A stretch of 64,000 nucleotides of DNA from assembly GCF_900110415.1 (NCBI RefSeq), contig NZ_FODR01000001.1:248001-312000 (forward strand), written 5' to 3'. The notes beneath the pieces are model-generated. The model ran no database searches, had not been told where the DNA came from, and saw only the letters and a program-made list of their open reading frames with translations. This document shows positions 34,455 to 43,985 of this stretch, in pieces. Source of the stretch: Mucilaginibacter sp. OK283. GTDB taxonomy: Bacteria; Bacteroidota; Bacteroidia; Sphingobacteriales; Sphingobacteriaceae. A program made the position numbers and the translations under genes. Within the stretch, counting starts at the first letter, position 1. Every line of letters starts with the position of its first letter.

Positions 34455-35147
34455 TCACTTTATCTCGAAAACAGCCTGCACCTGGAAGCTTACTTTTATC
34501 TTTTTATAGTTGATGTCAGACTCTGCAGGTGCCGCTTTGTTGAACATGATGGTGTTGGAGTACTGAGGGACTGATGAACTGAAATAGTTGGTTGCAGGAT
34601 CGGTTTCATTAATGGTGATGGGGCGGCCTAATTTTTCGCCCAGGGCATCAAGCATATAAGTTGCTTTATCGCGGGCAGCAAGAAGGGCCTTAATCTTAAG
34701 CTCCCGCTTTAGTTCGATTATTTTAGAGTATTCGGAGCTTTGTACCTCGGTAGCAGAAATGCCTTTGGGGTTTATAGCGGCCAATATCTTGTTGTATTTA
34801 TCAAGGTTGTGCACCAGGATATGATATTGCTTGCCGGCCATAAAATCGGGAGCTCTTTTCTTTTGATAATAATTGTTCCAGGCCGAAACATCGTCGATAG
34901 TGAAATCTTCTTTGGGGATACCGGCATCTTTTACTGCTTTTTCAAGCTGAGCCTCCAACTCATAAATAGGCACGCGTTTTTTGCCATCCATAAATTCCTG
35001 TAGTGCGATAGATACGGTGATATTATCGGGTGTAACTTCGGCTTCAGCTGTACCGGTAACAACAATAGTGCGGCGCGAATCGGTTGATTGTGCAAATACG
35101 GGAGCAACAAGCGCGAACAGGATGACAAGGGTAAGTAGTTTTTTCAT
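34455..35147 (-). CDS. SIMPL (DUF541)-domain periplasmic protein
   Basis: The Met at 35147 begins a clean signal peptide (MKKLLTLVILFALVAPVFAQ); the frame extends further upstream, but that part is unlike a leader. The body matches the SIMPL/DUF541 family: TIVVTGTAEAEVTPDNITVS at the start, the LEKAVKDAGIPKEDFTIDDV helix-strand unit, and the closing ISYKK-like KKIKVSFQVQAVFEIK. Family members are small periplasmic proteins linked to oxidative stress or signalling, without a known activity. No operon partner is apparent. Confidence 0.85.
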   Translation of the reverse strand: MKKLLTLVILFALVAPVFAQSTDSRRTIVVTGTAEAEVTPDNITVSIALQEFMDGKKRVPIYELEAQLEKAVKDAGIPKEDFTIDDVSAWNNYYQKKRAPDFMAGKQYHILVHNLDKYNKILAAINPKGISATEVQSSEYSKIIELKRELKIKALLAARDKATYMLDALGEKLGRPITINETDPATNYFSSSVPQYSNTIMFNKAAPAESDINYKKIKVSFQVQAVFEIK

Positions 35148-35349
35148 GTTGTGTAAAGTTTGATGGTTAGTTTTGATCACTACGATAACGTAAGGTAGGA
35201 ACATTTTGTGCAGAGATGGAGAAATATTTTGCTTTCGATGATAAAGCAGCGGAAGATTTATAAAATTTTTAAACGGAGTAGCCATCAACAAATTGTTGAA
35301 AAAAACAGCGCTAAATTAAACTTCTCGGGTCTGGAATTATTAAGCCAGA

Positions 35350-35379
35350 AAAGCCCCGGAGTATCATATCCGGAGCTTT
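35350..35379 (-). terminator. Stem-loop after the PI-PLC-like gene
   Basis: AAAGCCCCGGA (35350-35360) and TCCGGAGCTTT (35369-35379) pair over 11 bp with one G-U, with an 8-base loop. The T-run is short, so termination is likely but not ideal. Confidence 0.65.
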
Positions 35380-35403
35380 CCTTCACAACTTATAAATGGC
35401 TTA

Positions 35404-36495
35404 TTATTTTGCACCAACGGCCGCCGTCGCCTTAAACAATGGGTCAACTTTAAAGTAGGTGCCATCAGCAAAACTGATTACGTAATCTGATTTAAAGTGT
35501 GTGCTTTTTTTGTAGTAGTCGGTACTGATAATTTGAGCGCCCGATTTTTGCGCGGCGGCAAATGAGCTCTTATCATTATTGCGGGCTTCCTCGGTGTCCG
35601 AATCAGCACGGGTGCGGATGATATAGCCTTTTTTTACCAGTGCTTTTATTGCAACAAGGTCTTTTTTTGCGTTGTTCATGATATGGATGGCAGCTTCGGG
35701 CGTGCCGGGCATAGCATCGGCAAACAGCACCCTGCCTTTTAACGATGGGTGGCCGGCTATATAGGCGGCCCTTTTTTTGCCTTTTTCATCAAGGATAAAT
35801 ATAAACTTCCCTTTAGCTGCTTTTAGCGTTGGCCAGTTGTTATGTAATACTGCTGTTTCAAGGGTTTTATATTTGCCCCGTACATCGTCGGGGGTTATTA
35901 CGTATTGTTTGCCCAGGTTATCCAAAATCTCTTTATCCAAAGCGTTAAATGTGGCCGATGTGAATTTTTCGGGGATGGTAAAGCCCGGCTTCTTCATCGG
36001 CTCGTCCTTGGCATTCATAGTAATAAAAACAGGGTTATGGCCTGGATGCGCGTCGCTCCATTTTTTTAACTCCTGCAGGCAAAGTTTAAAGGTTTGGCAA
36101 TTGCTGCGGTAGTCAATATCCTGTATATGAAAAACTTTAAAGCCAGGCGCTTTCATTACACCGTCGGTATCAAAAGCAGGTTGGCCGGGTGCCCAGTCCA
36201 ATCCTTTTGGGTGGGCATATTTACCGCCTTTGGCATCAGCGTAAACATCTATTTCCAGGGCGCCCAAACCTAAATTAAGCTGATCTGACAGACCGATGTG
36301 CTCATAATCAATTTTGCTCATGCCAACAGAATCGCGCTGCTGCAAAAATTTAAACAATTTGGGGTCGATAGCACGCTTATAACTATTGTGCGATCCGATT
36401 ACCTGGATCTTGTTGATGGTAATATCATCGGTATCGTTTTTTAATACCGTGAGTGTGAATAAAAGACTAATCAGTAAGCCGCTAATGAGTTTCAT
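35404..36495 (-). CDS. Ca2+-dependent phosphatidylinositol-specific phospholipase C-like protein
   Basis: A 363-residue protein with an N-terminal signal segment (MKLISGLLISLLFTLTVL). The catalytic TIM barrel shows QVIGSHNSYK with the first catalytic His, GALEIDVYAD (Glu/Asp metal ligands) and FHIQDIDYRSNC with the second His. These are the signs of the PI-PLC-C1-like/glycerophosphodiester group. It would cleave phosphodiester bonds of inositol-type or lipid substrates outside the cytosol. It follows the SusD gene at a distance of 83 bases on the same strand, so it may be part of a SusC-SusD-PLC nutrient locus; inference. Confidence 0.85.
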   Translation of the reverse strand: MKLISGLLISLLFTLTVLKNDTDDITINKIQVIGSHNSYKRAIDPKLFKFLQQRDSVGMSKIDYEHIGLSDQLNLGLGALEIDVYADAKGGKYAHPKGLDWAPGQPAFDTDGVMKAPGFKVFHIQDIDYRSNCQTFKLCLQELKKWSDAHPGHNPVFITMNAKDEPMKKPGFTIPEKFTSATFNALDKEILDNLGKQYVITPDDVRGKYKTLETAVLHNNWPTLKAAKGKFIFILDEKGKKRAAYIAGHPSLKGRVLFADAMPGTPEAAIHIMNNAKKDLVAIKALVKKGYIIRTRADSDTEEARNNDKSSFAAAQKSGAQIISTDYYKKSTHFKSDYVISFADGTYFKVDPLFKATAAVGAK

Positions 36496-36578
36496 GGTAT
36501 TATATTATTTAGCTATCAAATTAAAACCAAATAAGCGCGAAAGACGTGTCTCCCGCGCTTATGATCTATCAACAAATA

Positions 36579-38207
36579 TTAATAACCAGGGTTTTGCACC
36601 AGGTTAGGGTTTGTTTTTAATTCGGTTGATGGAATTGGGTATAACCTGCGGGTAGGATCGGTATTCATTTTCAAATCGTCTGTTTTACCACCGGCAACCG
36701 GCAGCGGATACTCTTTTTCAAACAACCCATAACGGATCAGGTCATTACGGCGCCATGCTTCCCATGAAAGCTCACGTGCGCGCTCATCCAGCAAGCCATC
36801 CAAATCAATGGATGAGGCCAGTTGCGCGTGAGCGCGGGTACGAAGTTTGTTTACTAATGTAAGCGGGATTTGCACTTCGCCGTTTATGGCTGTTGGTGTT
36901 GCCCCGCGCAATATAGCTTCTGCTTTCATCAGGTACACATCGGCCAAACGGAATACCGGTACATCATTACTGTTTAACCGGGTTGCCTGGATGATGTTAA
37001 CATCCGGATAGTATTTTAGTGAACGCACGCCTTCTGATTGTGAAGTAAGCACATCGTTGCCCAAATCCATTGGCTTTAACCCGGTTAAGGTTAACGTAGG
37101 AATAATGTTTATTTGTGTGTTTGGCGGAACACCTGCGGCTCCCACAGGATAGTAAACCGGCTGATTAGTAAAGCCGCCATTCCCATCTGGATAATATTGC
37201 GGTCCAGCCAGCCATGTTTTGGTACGGTCGTCGCCCGGAATATTAAAACGGTTGTAAAACTCGGGCGTAGTACTCATAGCAATACTTAAACCCACGTTAA
37301 AGCCGTATGCATTAGCCAGGTAGTAAAAGAAACCGAAACGGGTAAACTGGTTGCCCGGTATTTGCTGATCGTAAGGTACTGCAAAAATGGTTTCATTAAT
37401 TGCCGGGCCATTGGTTGGCAAAAATATGTCCCTGTATCTGGCATCCAGGAAGTAGTTGGCGTTGGCCTGTACGCTATCGCACATGGTAACGGTTTCCTGG
37501 TAACGGGTGGTTCCGGTATACACGCCGGAGTTGAGGTACATTTTTGCAAGCAAGGCAAACACCATACCTTTTGTTGGGCGGCCATACTGCGATACGTTTG
37601 TTGCTGCATTGGCGCTTTTAGCGGGCAATAAAGGTAAAACGGCTTTAAGTTCGCTTTCAATAAACGCGTATACCTTGGCACGCGGCTGGTTGGCAGGTTG
37701 TACAGTTACCGGAAAATCGGTAATGATAGGCACATTGCCATACAGGTCCATCATGAAATAAAGGTACAGGGCGCGCATTGCTTTAACTTCGGCAATAGAG
37801 GCTGCCTTTTTTGTGGCCGATGATGATGAAGCGTTAATTACGCTGATGATACGGTTACAGGTGTTGATACCCCCAAAGCCCCATTGCCAAACACCTATTA
37901 CGTTAGGGTGGTCAAACGTCCAGGTGTGGTAGTGTAACTGCCTGTATTGGCCGCCGTCGTCAAAGTTACCATCACGAGCCGGCAAAATGGCCTCATCTGT
38001 AGACATGTCCTGCATGCGCCAGTAAGGCACCGCGTAGCTTGCCGATAGGTTTGAATAAATAGTGCCCAGCAATGCGGTATAATCGGCATCGGTAACCGGG
38101 AAATTTGTTTTTACGTATTGTGATTCAACAGGTACATCTAATTTTGTACATGAATATGTGCTCATGATCACGGCAATTGCGGCGCATATTATTAATATCT
38201 TTTTCAT
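36579..38207 (-). CDS. SusD/RagB-type nutrient-binding lipoprotein
   Basis: A surface lipoprotein that closes over the SusC barrel and captures its ligand. The leader ends in a lipobox (MKKILIICAAIAVIMSTYSC). SusD-type helical TPR signs include AEVKAMRALYLYFMMDLYG near residue 133, and the C-terminal INGEVQ/LDERARELSWEAWRRNDLIRYG typical of the family. The start is set by AGAAGGAG 8 bases before the ATG. It follows the SusC gene by 22 bases. Confidence 0.95.
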   Translation of the reverse strand: MKKILIICAAIAVIMSTYSCTKLDVPVESQYVKTNFPVTDADYTALLGTIYSNLSASYAVPYWRMQDMSTDEAILPARDGNFDDGGQYRQLHYHTWTFDHPNVIGVWQWGFGGINTCNRIISVINASSSSATKKAASIAEVKAMRALYLYFMMDLYGNVPIITDFPVTVQPANQPRAKVYAFIESELKAVLPLLPAKSANAATNVSQYGRPTKGMVFALLAKMYLNSGVYTGTTRYQETVTMCDSVQANANYFLDARYRDIFLPTNGPAINETIFAVPYDQQIPGNQFTRFGFFYYLANAYGFNVGLSIAMSTTPEFYNRFNIPGDDRTKTWLAGPQYYPDGNGGFTNQPVYYPVGAAGVPPNTQINIIPTLTLTGLKPMDLGNDVLTSQSEGVRSLKYYPDVNIIQATRLNSNDVPVFRLADVYLMKAEAILRGATPTAINGEVQIPLTLVNKLRTRAHAQLASSIDLDGLLDERARELSWEAWRRNDLIRYGLFEKEYPLPVAGGKTDDLKMNTDPTRRLYPIPSTELKTNPNLVQNPGY

Positions 38208-38215
38208 CTTTTTAT

Positions 38216-38223
38216 CTCCTTCT
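38216..38223 (-). promoter_or_regulatory. Shine-Dalgarno of susD-like gene
   Basis: On the minus strand AGAAGGAG ends 8 bases before the SusD start, a good ribosome-binding site in the 22-base gap after SusC. Confidence 0.65.
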
Positions 38224-38229
38224 GATTTT

Positions 38230-41229
38230 TTAGAATTGTGCCGTTATGCCTAAGCTAAACGTGCGTGTTTTAGGATAGAAATCCTTATTATCGATACCCG
38301 GTGTCAGGCCGCCGATATTAATTTCGGGATCAACACCACGGTATTTGGTGATGATAAAAATGTTATTTCCGGATGCATAAAAACGAAGGCTTTTAAAGGC
38401 CTGGATATGTGGCTTGATAGTGTAACCCAGTGTAGCGTTATCTAAACGCAGGTATGAACCGCTTTCCAGGAAACGATCAGATACGAGGTAAGCATTGATA
38501 TCTTTAAATGATTCGCCTAAGGTAAACGTTGGGATATTCTGCAGTTTTGAATCGGCAGGGTTGTTCAGCGAGGCGAGGGTTGCGTTCAGTACTTTGTTGC
38601 CGTATACACCACGTACCAGGAAATTAAGGTCGAAGTTTTTATAGAAGAAACTGTTGCTCCAGCCGTAAATCAGTTTAGGTTGGGCATCGTATTTAATAAA
38701 CTGATCGGAGGTAAGCGGTTGGGTAGCCGTTGTTGATCCGTCGGCCTTTTGATAGGTACTTACGCCGTTGGCATTTTTACCTAAGTAATGCCACAGGTCA
38801 AACGTGCCGATAGCATAGCCTGGCTGAATGATCTGGCTGTAGTTGCCTGATTGACCTTTACCGCCCAACTGTGCTGTTTGAATAAAGTTAAGGCCAAACT
38901 GGCTGTTTGACAGGCTTTGTACAACGTTTTTATTATGCGAAACGTTGAATGAAGTACGCCAGGTAAAATCGCGTGTTTTTACAGGTACCGCGTTGATAAC
39001 AACCTCGATACCGCTGTTTTTAATTTTACCTACGTTAGCAGTATAAAATGGATAAAAATACAATGTTGTTGATACCGGGTAAGTGTATATCAGATCGGAC
39101 GTTTTCTTGATATAGTAATCTACCGAACCGGTTAAACGGTTGTTAAACAAACCAAAATCCAAACCAACGTTGGTGGTTGCTGTACTCTCCCATTTCAAAT
39201 CGGGGTTATCGTTACGTACAGGGCCAATAGGGTTAACAATATTACCGTTGCTTAAAAATTTACCGCCGCCCGGAGGAACGCCGTAAATTAACCTTGCGGT
39301 AAAGGCATCGAAGCCCAAACTGTTACCTGATACACCATAGCCTGCCCTTAATTTCAGGTCGCTGATAACCGGAATGGATTTCATAAACTCTTCGTTAGTG
39401 ATCTTCCATCCTGCAGAAACAGCCGGGAAATAACCATGGCGCTGGTTAATACCAAATGCCGAAGAGCCGTCTTCCCTCAATGAAGCCTGTAATAGGTATT
39501 TGTCTGAAAACTCATACTGAGCACGTGCATAAAACGATACAAACCTTAATGTTGAAATATAGGCCGGATTAAATACTATTTGCGAAAGCTGGGTAGGGTT
39601 TGACAACGCAAGATAGTTGTAAGTTAAGGCATCGTTTGAGAAGTTTTGTGTTTGCACACCAAAACCGTCATTGTTACGATCCTGTTGATAAGAGTATCCA
39701 CCCAATAATTTCAACGAGTGCTTTCCAAAAACACGGTCATAATTAAAATAAGCTTCAACAACATTGCTGGTATTAGTATAGGCACTGCGTACAGCAACGC
39801 CGTTTTGGTTAACATAGATACCCGACTGGCTTGTAGAGTATGTGTTTACGTTGTTCTGCTCTTTTTGGGTTGACCCAGATATGGTAAACTTTAAACCTTT
39901 TAATATGTCGACAGAAGCAAAACCATTGATGAGCGTTTTGTTATTTTCTGTTTTGGTGAAGTTGTTGTTAATTAAACTTAACGGGTTTAATGGGCCGCTA
40001 CCTGTACGAGAGTAGTTCTCTTTATAGGTGCCATCAGGGTTAAAGGGGCTAACCGTTGGCAGGTAGAATAAAATACCCGATAACACCTGGCTTTGAAATA
40101 TATCGTTGTTTTTGGTAACGCTGTTGGTAAGGGTGATACCCAATTTTAAACGATCATTGAAAAACCGCTGGTTGATATAGCCTTTGTAAATGGTACGCTC
40201 AAGGCTGGTATTTCTTAGTATACCATTGTTTTTCATATAGTTTACACTTGCACCATACTCCGAATTGGTACCGGCACCGCCGTATGAAAGGTTATGGTTT
40301 TGAGAATAACCGGTTCTTTCGGCAAGCTTTTGCCAATTGGTATTGGAGCCGTCATCATCGGTAGGCTGGGCCAATGCTTTTACACCGTTGTCGGCCAGGT
40401 ATTGGCGCAGCTGATCGCCGGTAAGTACGTCGATGTTTTTTGACACCTTCTCAACAGCACCATAAGCGCTGTAAGTTAGCCTTGTTTGCCCGGCTTTAGC
40501 CTTGCGGGTAGTAACTATAATTACACCGTTTGCAGCACGCGAACCGTAAATAGCGGTTGACGATGCATCTTTTAACACATCAATGCTTTCAATGTCAGCC
40601 GGCGCAAGCAGGTCGATAGAAGCGCCTGGAACACCGTCAATCACATAAAACGGCTGTTGCGCAGCACCCTCGCGCAGGGTTGACGGCCCCCTTAAAATAG
40701 TTGCAGGCTGTTTGTTAGGGTCGCCGCTTTTGGTAATGTTTAAGCCGGCTACCTTACCTTGTAAAAGTTCGGCGGGAGTGGTTAAAACACCTGCGTTAAA
40801 GTCTTCGGCCTTTACCGAGGTAATGGCTCCGGTTACATCCTTACGGCTTGCTGTACCATAACCAATAACCACAACATCCTTAAGCTGTTTGGTATCGGTT
40901 ACCAAAGTAATATTTACAACGGTTTTGCCGCCTACGGTTACTTCTTTAGGTACCGAACCTAAAAATGTAAATTTCAAAACATCAGCAGCACCGCTAACCG
41001 TAACCTGGTAAACACCGTTACTGTTGGTGGTGGTAGCTTTGCCCGTGCTTTTAACCGTTACCACAACACCGGGCAGGGGGGAATTGGTTTCGTCGGTAAC
41101 GGTACCGCGTATGGTGGTGCTTTGTTGCGCCTGTACACTTGCCGAGGCTATCAGCATAAAAAGCAGCAGCATGGCTGCTTGCCTTGCGTGGTAAAATAGC
41201 CTTAAAATGAATCTGTAGTTTTTTTTCAT
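38230..41229 (-). CDS. SusC/RagA-type TonB-linked outer membrane transporter
   Basis: A 999-residue outer-membrane barrel. The signal segment is followed by a CarboxypepD_reg-like domain (TIRGTVTDETNSPLPGVVVT, about 38-115). The TonB plug has VVIGYGTASRKDVTGAI, LRGPSTLREGAAQQPFYVIDG and VLKDASSTAIYGSRAANGVI. A long beta-barrel ends in FYPKTRTFSLGITAQF. It imports oligomers with its SusD partner, energised by TonB-ExbBD. A candidate promoter lies about 50-80 bases upstream of the start. No carbohydrate-active enzyme is adjacent apart from the PI-PLC-like gene. Confidence 0.96.
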   Translation of the reverse strand: MKKNYRFILRLFYHARQAAMLLLFMLIASASVQAQQSTTIRGTVTDETNSPLPGVVVTVKSTGKATTTNSNGVYQVTVSGAADVLKFTFLGSVPKEVTVGGKTVVNITLVTDTKQLKDVVVIGYGTASRKDVTGAITSVKAEDFNAGVLTTPAELLQGKVAGLNITKSGDPNKQPATILRGPSTLREGAAQQPFYVIDGVPGASIDLLAPADIESIDVLKDASSTAIYGSRAANGVIIVTTRKAKAGQTRLTYSAYGAVEKVSKNIDVLTGDQLRQYLADNGVKALAQPTDDDGSNTNWQKLAERTGYSQNHNLSYGGAGTNSEYGASVNYMKNNGILRNTSLERTIYKGYINQRFFNDRLKLGITLTNSVTKNNDIFQSQVLSGILFYLPTVSPFNPDGTYKENYSRTGSGPLNPLSLINNNFTKTENNKTLINGFASVDILKGLKFTISGSTQKEQNNVNTYSTSQSGIYVNQNGVAVRSAYTNTSNVVEAYFNYDRVFGKHSLKLLGGYSYQQDRNNDGFGVQTQNFSNDALTYNYLALSNPTQLSQIVFNPAYISTLRFVSFYARAQYEFSDKYLLQASLREDGSSAFGINQRHGYFPAVSAGWKITNEEFMKSIPVISDLKLRAGYGVSGNSLGFDAFTARLIYGVPPGGGKFLSNGNIVNPIGPVRNDNPDLKWESTATTNVGLDFGLFNNRLTGSVDYYIKKTSDLIYTYPVSTTLYFYPFYTANVGKIKNSGIEVVINAVPVKTRDFTWRTSFNVSHNKNVVQSLSNSQFGLNFIQTAQLGGKGQSGNYSQIIQPGYAIGTFDLWHYLGKNANGVSTYQKADGSTTATQPLTSDQFIKYDAQPKLIYGWSNSFFYKNFDLNFLVRGVYGNKVLNATLASLNNPADSKLQNIPTFTLGESFKDINAYLVSDRFLESGSYLRLDNATLGYTIKPHIQAFKSLRFYASGNNIFIITKYRGVDPEINIGGLTPGIDNKDFYPKTRTFSLGITAQF

Positions 41230-41698
41230 AGTTCTTGATTTAATTTATACCCTTTTGATGTAAGATGATTGCCGACCCAAAGAATATTGGCCGACGATAT
41301 TTTTGTGCAAAAAAACGCTAATGTTGTTAGCATGACATAAAATAGATGTTAACTTATCGGCAAATGGGAGCCGGGCAGATAATTGGTTGTACAAACAAAA
41401 TAAATCAATTTAGCGCTGATTTTTATATAAATTCAAAAAATACAAGCATTTTGCAAATACCAGATATTAACTAATGATTAACAGTACTTTAAGAGATTTT
41501 TAACAAGTGTAAATGTTACACTAAATTGAGCCGGGGAAGGCGGTGGGGAGAGTAATATAACGGGGCGGTAACTTCAAAGCCGGTCAGGCAACGTCGTTCG
41601 TCACATTTTTTGGATGGTTCATCACATTTTAATAATTGGGCAAAATAGCTTTTGTACCATTGTACCGGAAAACACATACACCTTAAATCACAAACGCA
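41230..41698. other. 469-bp divergent region between SusC and LytS-type kinase genes
   Basis: Holds the candidate SusC promoter (41278-41311) and AT-rich DNA. A 113-codon frame on the minus strand (41516-41857) overlaps the kinase start and has no coding character, so I leave it out. No repeat or RNA was seen. Confidence 0.55.
41278..41311 (-). promoter_or_regulatory. Candidate promoter of the SusC-SusD operon
   Basis: On the minus strand TTTG (41308-41311), 22 bases, ATTCTTTG (41278-41285), a near match to the Bacteroidota consensus, with the transcript starting about 40 bases before the gene. Confidence 0.4.
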
Positions 41699-43186
41699 AT
41701 GTTTAAGCAAATAACCTTTAAGTTTAAAAACGACGTAACCCGGATTGAGTTTTGGGTAGTAACAGGCTGCATTATAGCGGCGTTGATACTTTCGATATTT
41801 GATATTATACGCAATAATCAGATAGCAGCCAATAACATGATCCAGGCGGGCCAGCAAGCGGTTACCCCCGCACTATTGAGCGCTACGCTGATGCCCATTC
41901 TGTTTAGTTATCTGGTAACATTTATCATCTATCTTTTGCTTTGCTTTTACCTGACACCTGCTTTTGAAGGTGATGGCGGTACGGCATTAAACGGCTCGCT
42001 GCTAATATTTATTTTCATCGCACTCAGTTATTTAGTGGGCATTATCAGCATCTATTTCGCGGCATTGCTGGCGCTAAAAATTCTGTTCATTTACTTTAAC
42101 CGTAACCGCCAAAACGGCGAAAGCGCTCTGTATTATGAAGCTTCTTTGCTTACTGCATCGTGGATACTAATTACCATTGGGTTGCTTTATGTATCCACCC
42201 CGGTTATGCTGCATTTTTATATTTTGTATGATGTAGCCGCAGCAATGGTTTTATACCTATACGCCGTACATGTGCTATTGCCAAACGAGAAATTAAAAAA
42301 CAAGAATATCATTTATTATTTCTTCCGGATGTTCCTGCTTGCGGCACTATCGTCTCTTGCGGTGTATCTCATCTGCTTATCCTTTAAAGGTGGAAGCGGA
42401 TTAAGCAGGCCTGCTGCCATATTTGTGCTGGTTATTGATATTGGCGACGCAGAAAACATCGCATGGTTGGTTTTTCTCAACTTTTTAACGCAATTGTTTA
42501 TTGTAATGCCGCTGGCCCGCACTACCTACAAAAGGCGCAACGCTAAAAAAGACGAAGAAATTAAAACCCTTAAAACCGAGTTAGGCCAATCAGACGCTAA
42601 CCTTAACTTTTTAAAATCGCAAATTAACCCACACTTCTTATTCAACGCGCTAAATACGCTGTATGGCACCGCCCTGCAGGAAAATGCCGAGCGCACCGGC
42701 GAGGGCATTCAAAAACTGGGCGATATGATGCGTTTTATGCTGGAAGAAAACGTGCGCGACAGGATCCTGCTATCGCGGGATATTGATTATCTTAAAAATT
42801 ATATCCTGCTGCAAAAGTTACGTACATCTGCTTCATCATCTATCATTATTGAAACCCAGATTGAAGATTACCAGGGCGCCCTCATGATAACCCCTATGCT
42901 GCTGATCCCTTTTGTTGAGAATGCCTTTAAACATGGCATAAGCCTGCAAAACCCATCGCATATAAAGGTTACCCTGCAAACCGATGGCAACACGCTTTAC
43001 TTTGATGTGCATAACAGCATCCACATTCGCCATGATAACGACCCCGAAAAAGGGCAAAGCGGCATTGGGCTTGATAACGTAAAACAAAGGTTGGCACTAC
43101 TTTACCCCAACCGGCACGATTTGGTTATCCGCGAGAACGCCAAAGAATTTTTTATACACCTCACGGTGCAGCTGGATATTATATAG
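41699..43186 (+). CDS. LytS/YehU-type sensor histidine kinase
   Basis: A 495-residue protein with about eight membrane helices in the first 280 residues (for example IEFWVVTGCIIAALILSIFD and LLIFIFIALSYLVGIISIYF) and no large periplasmic domain. The cytosolic part has a coiled coil (KKDEEIKTLKTELGQSDANL) and the His_kinase domain with the phospho-acceptor His in QINPHFLFNALNTLYG. The ATPase domain has PFVENAFKHGI and GIGLDNVKQRLALLYP. It works with the LytTR regulator 112 bases downstream and reads away from the SusCD operon. Confidence 0.94.
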   Translation: MFKQITFKFKNDVTRIEFWVVTGCIIAALILSIFDIIRNNQIAANNMIQAGQQAVTPALLSATLMPILFSYLVTFIIYLLLCFYLTPAFEGDGGTALNGSLLIFIFIALSYLVGIISIYFAALLALKILFIYFNRNRQNGESALYYEASLLTASWILITIGLLYVSTPVMLHFYILYDVAAAMVLYLYAVHVLLPNEKLKNKNIIYYFFRMFLLAALSSLAVYLICLSFKGGSGLSRPAAIFVLVIDIGDAENIAWLVFLNFLTQLFIVMPLARTTYKRRNAKKDEEIKTLKTELGQSDANLNFLKSQINPHFLFNALNTLYGTALQENAERTGEGIQKLGDMMRFMLEENVRDRILLSRDIDYLKNYILLQKLRTSASSSIIIETQIEDYQGALMITPMLLIPFVENAFKHGISLQNPSHIKVTLQTDGNTLYFDVHNSIHIRHDNDPEKGQSGIGLDNVKQRLALLYPNRHDLVIRENAKEFFIHLTVQLDII

Positions 43187-43298
43187 AATTTACTAATTAA
43201 TCTTACTTTAATCCTTTTATCAAACAGAAAATCAATATGTTAGCTTTAGGCTTTGTGCATTCTGCTTTTAGCTTCCATATAATAATTAATTTTAAAGA

Positions 43299-43985
43299 AT
43301 GATAGCCATTGCCATTGATGATGAACCCATAGCGCTCGACGTAGTAAAATCGCACGCAGCCAAAGTGCCTTTTATTGAGTTGAAGGAAACCTTTACCAAT
43401 GCATTTGATGCGCTAACCTATCTGCAAAAAAACAAAACAGATTTGTTATTCCTTGATATTAAAATGCCCGACATCAGCGGAATTGATTTTTTAAGCAGCA
43501 TTGCCAACCCGCCGATGGTTATTTTCACAACAGCGTACTCCGAACATGCCGTAAAAAGTTTTGAACTGGATGCCATTGATTACCTGCTTAAACCTTTTTC
43601 GCTGCCACGCTTTTTAAAGGCCTGCAATAAAGCCTACGAGCTACATGAGTTGCGCAGCAAGTCGGCCGGCGCCCCGGAGATGGCTTCGATATTTATAAAA
43701 GACGGGTACGAACAAATTAAAGTTAAGCTGGATGAGATCCTTTTTATTGAGGCCGCCGGCAACTATACCAAAATATACCTGCAGGGCGATAGCACATTAA
43801 GCACCCGGATAACCATTACCGACATGCTGCTGATGCTGCCCGCCAAAAAGTTTATCCGCACGCACCGGGCTTTTATAGTTGCCCGCAATAAGATTAGCCG
43901 GTTTGACAGGTCCCAGATCAATATCAACGAGCATAGCATTCCCATTGGGGCTACCTATGACGTATTCCGTTCTTTGTCGTCCTAA
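43299..43985 (+). CDS. LytTR-family response regulator
   Basis: The receiver (1-115) has the acidic pair IAIDDEPIA, the phospho-acceptor Asp in LLFLDIKMPDISGIDF and the conserved Lys in DYLLKPFSLPRF. The C-terminal LytTR DNA-binding domain (about 130-228) contains IFIEAAGNY-like FIEAAGNYTKIYLQGD and FIRTHRAFIVARNKI. It forms a pair with the LytS-type kinase; regulons of this type often include nutrient uptake genes. A target in the adjacent SusCD operon is inference only. Confidence 0.95.
   Translation: MIAIAIDDEPIALDVVKSHAAKVPFIELKETFTNAFDALTYLQKNKTDLLFLDIKMPDISGIDFLSSIANPPMVIFTTAYSEHAVKSFELDAIDYLLKPFSLPRFLKACNKAYELHELRSKSAGAPEMASIFIKDGYEQIKVKLDEILFIEAAGNYTKIYLQGDSTLSTRITITDMLLMLPAKKFIRTHRAFIVARNKISRFDRSQININEHSIPIGATYDVFRSLSS

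Noticed and set aside
41516..41857. 113-codon minus-strand frame overlapping the LytS kinase start
   Set aside because: It overlaps a firm gene and shows no family features.
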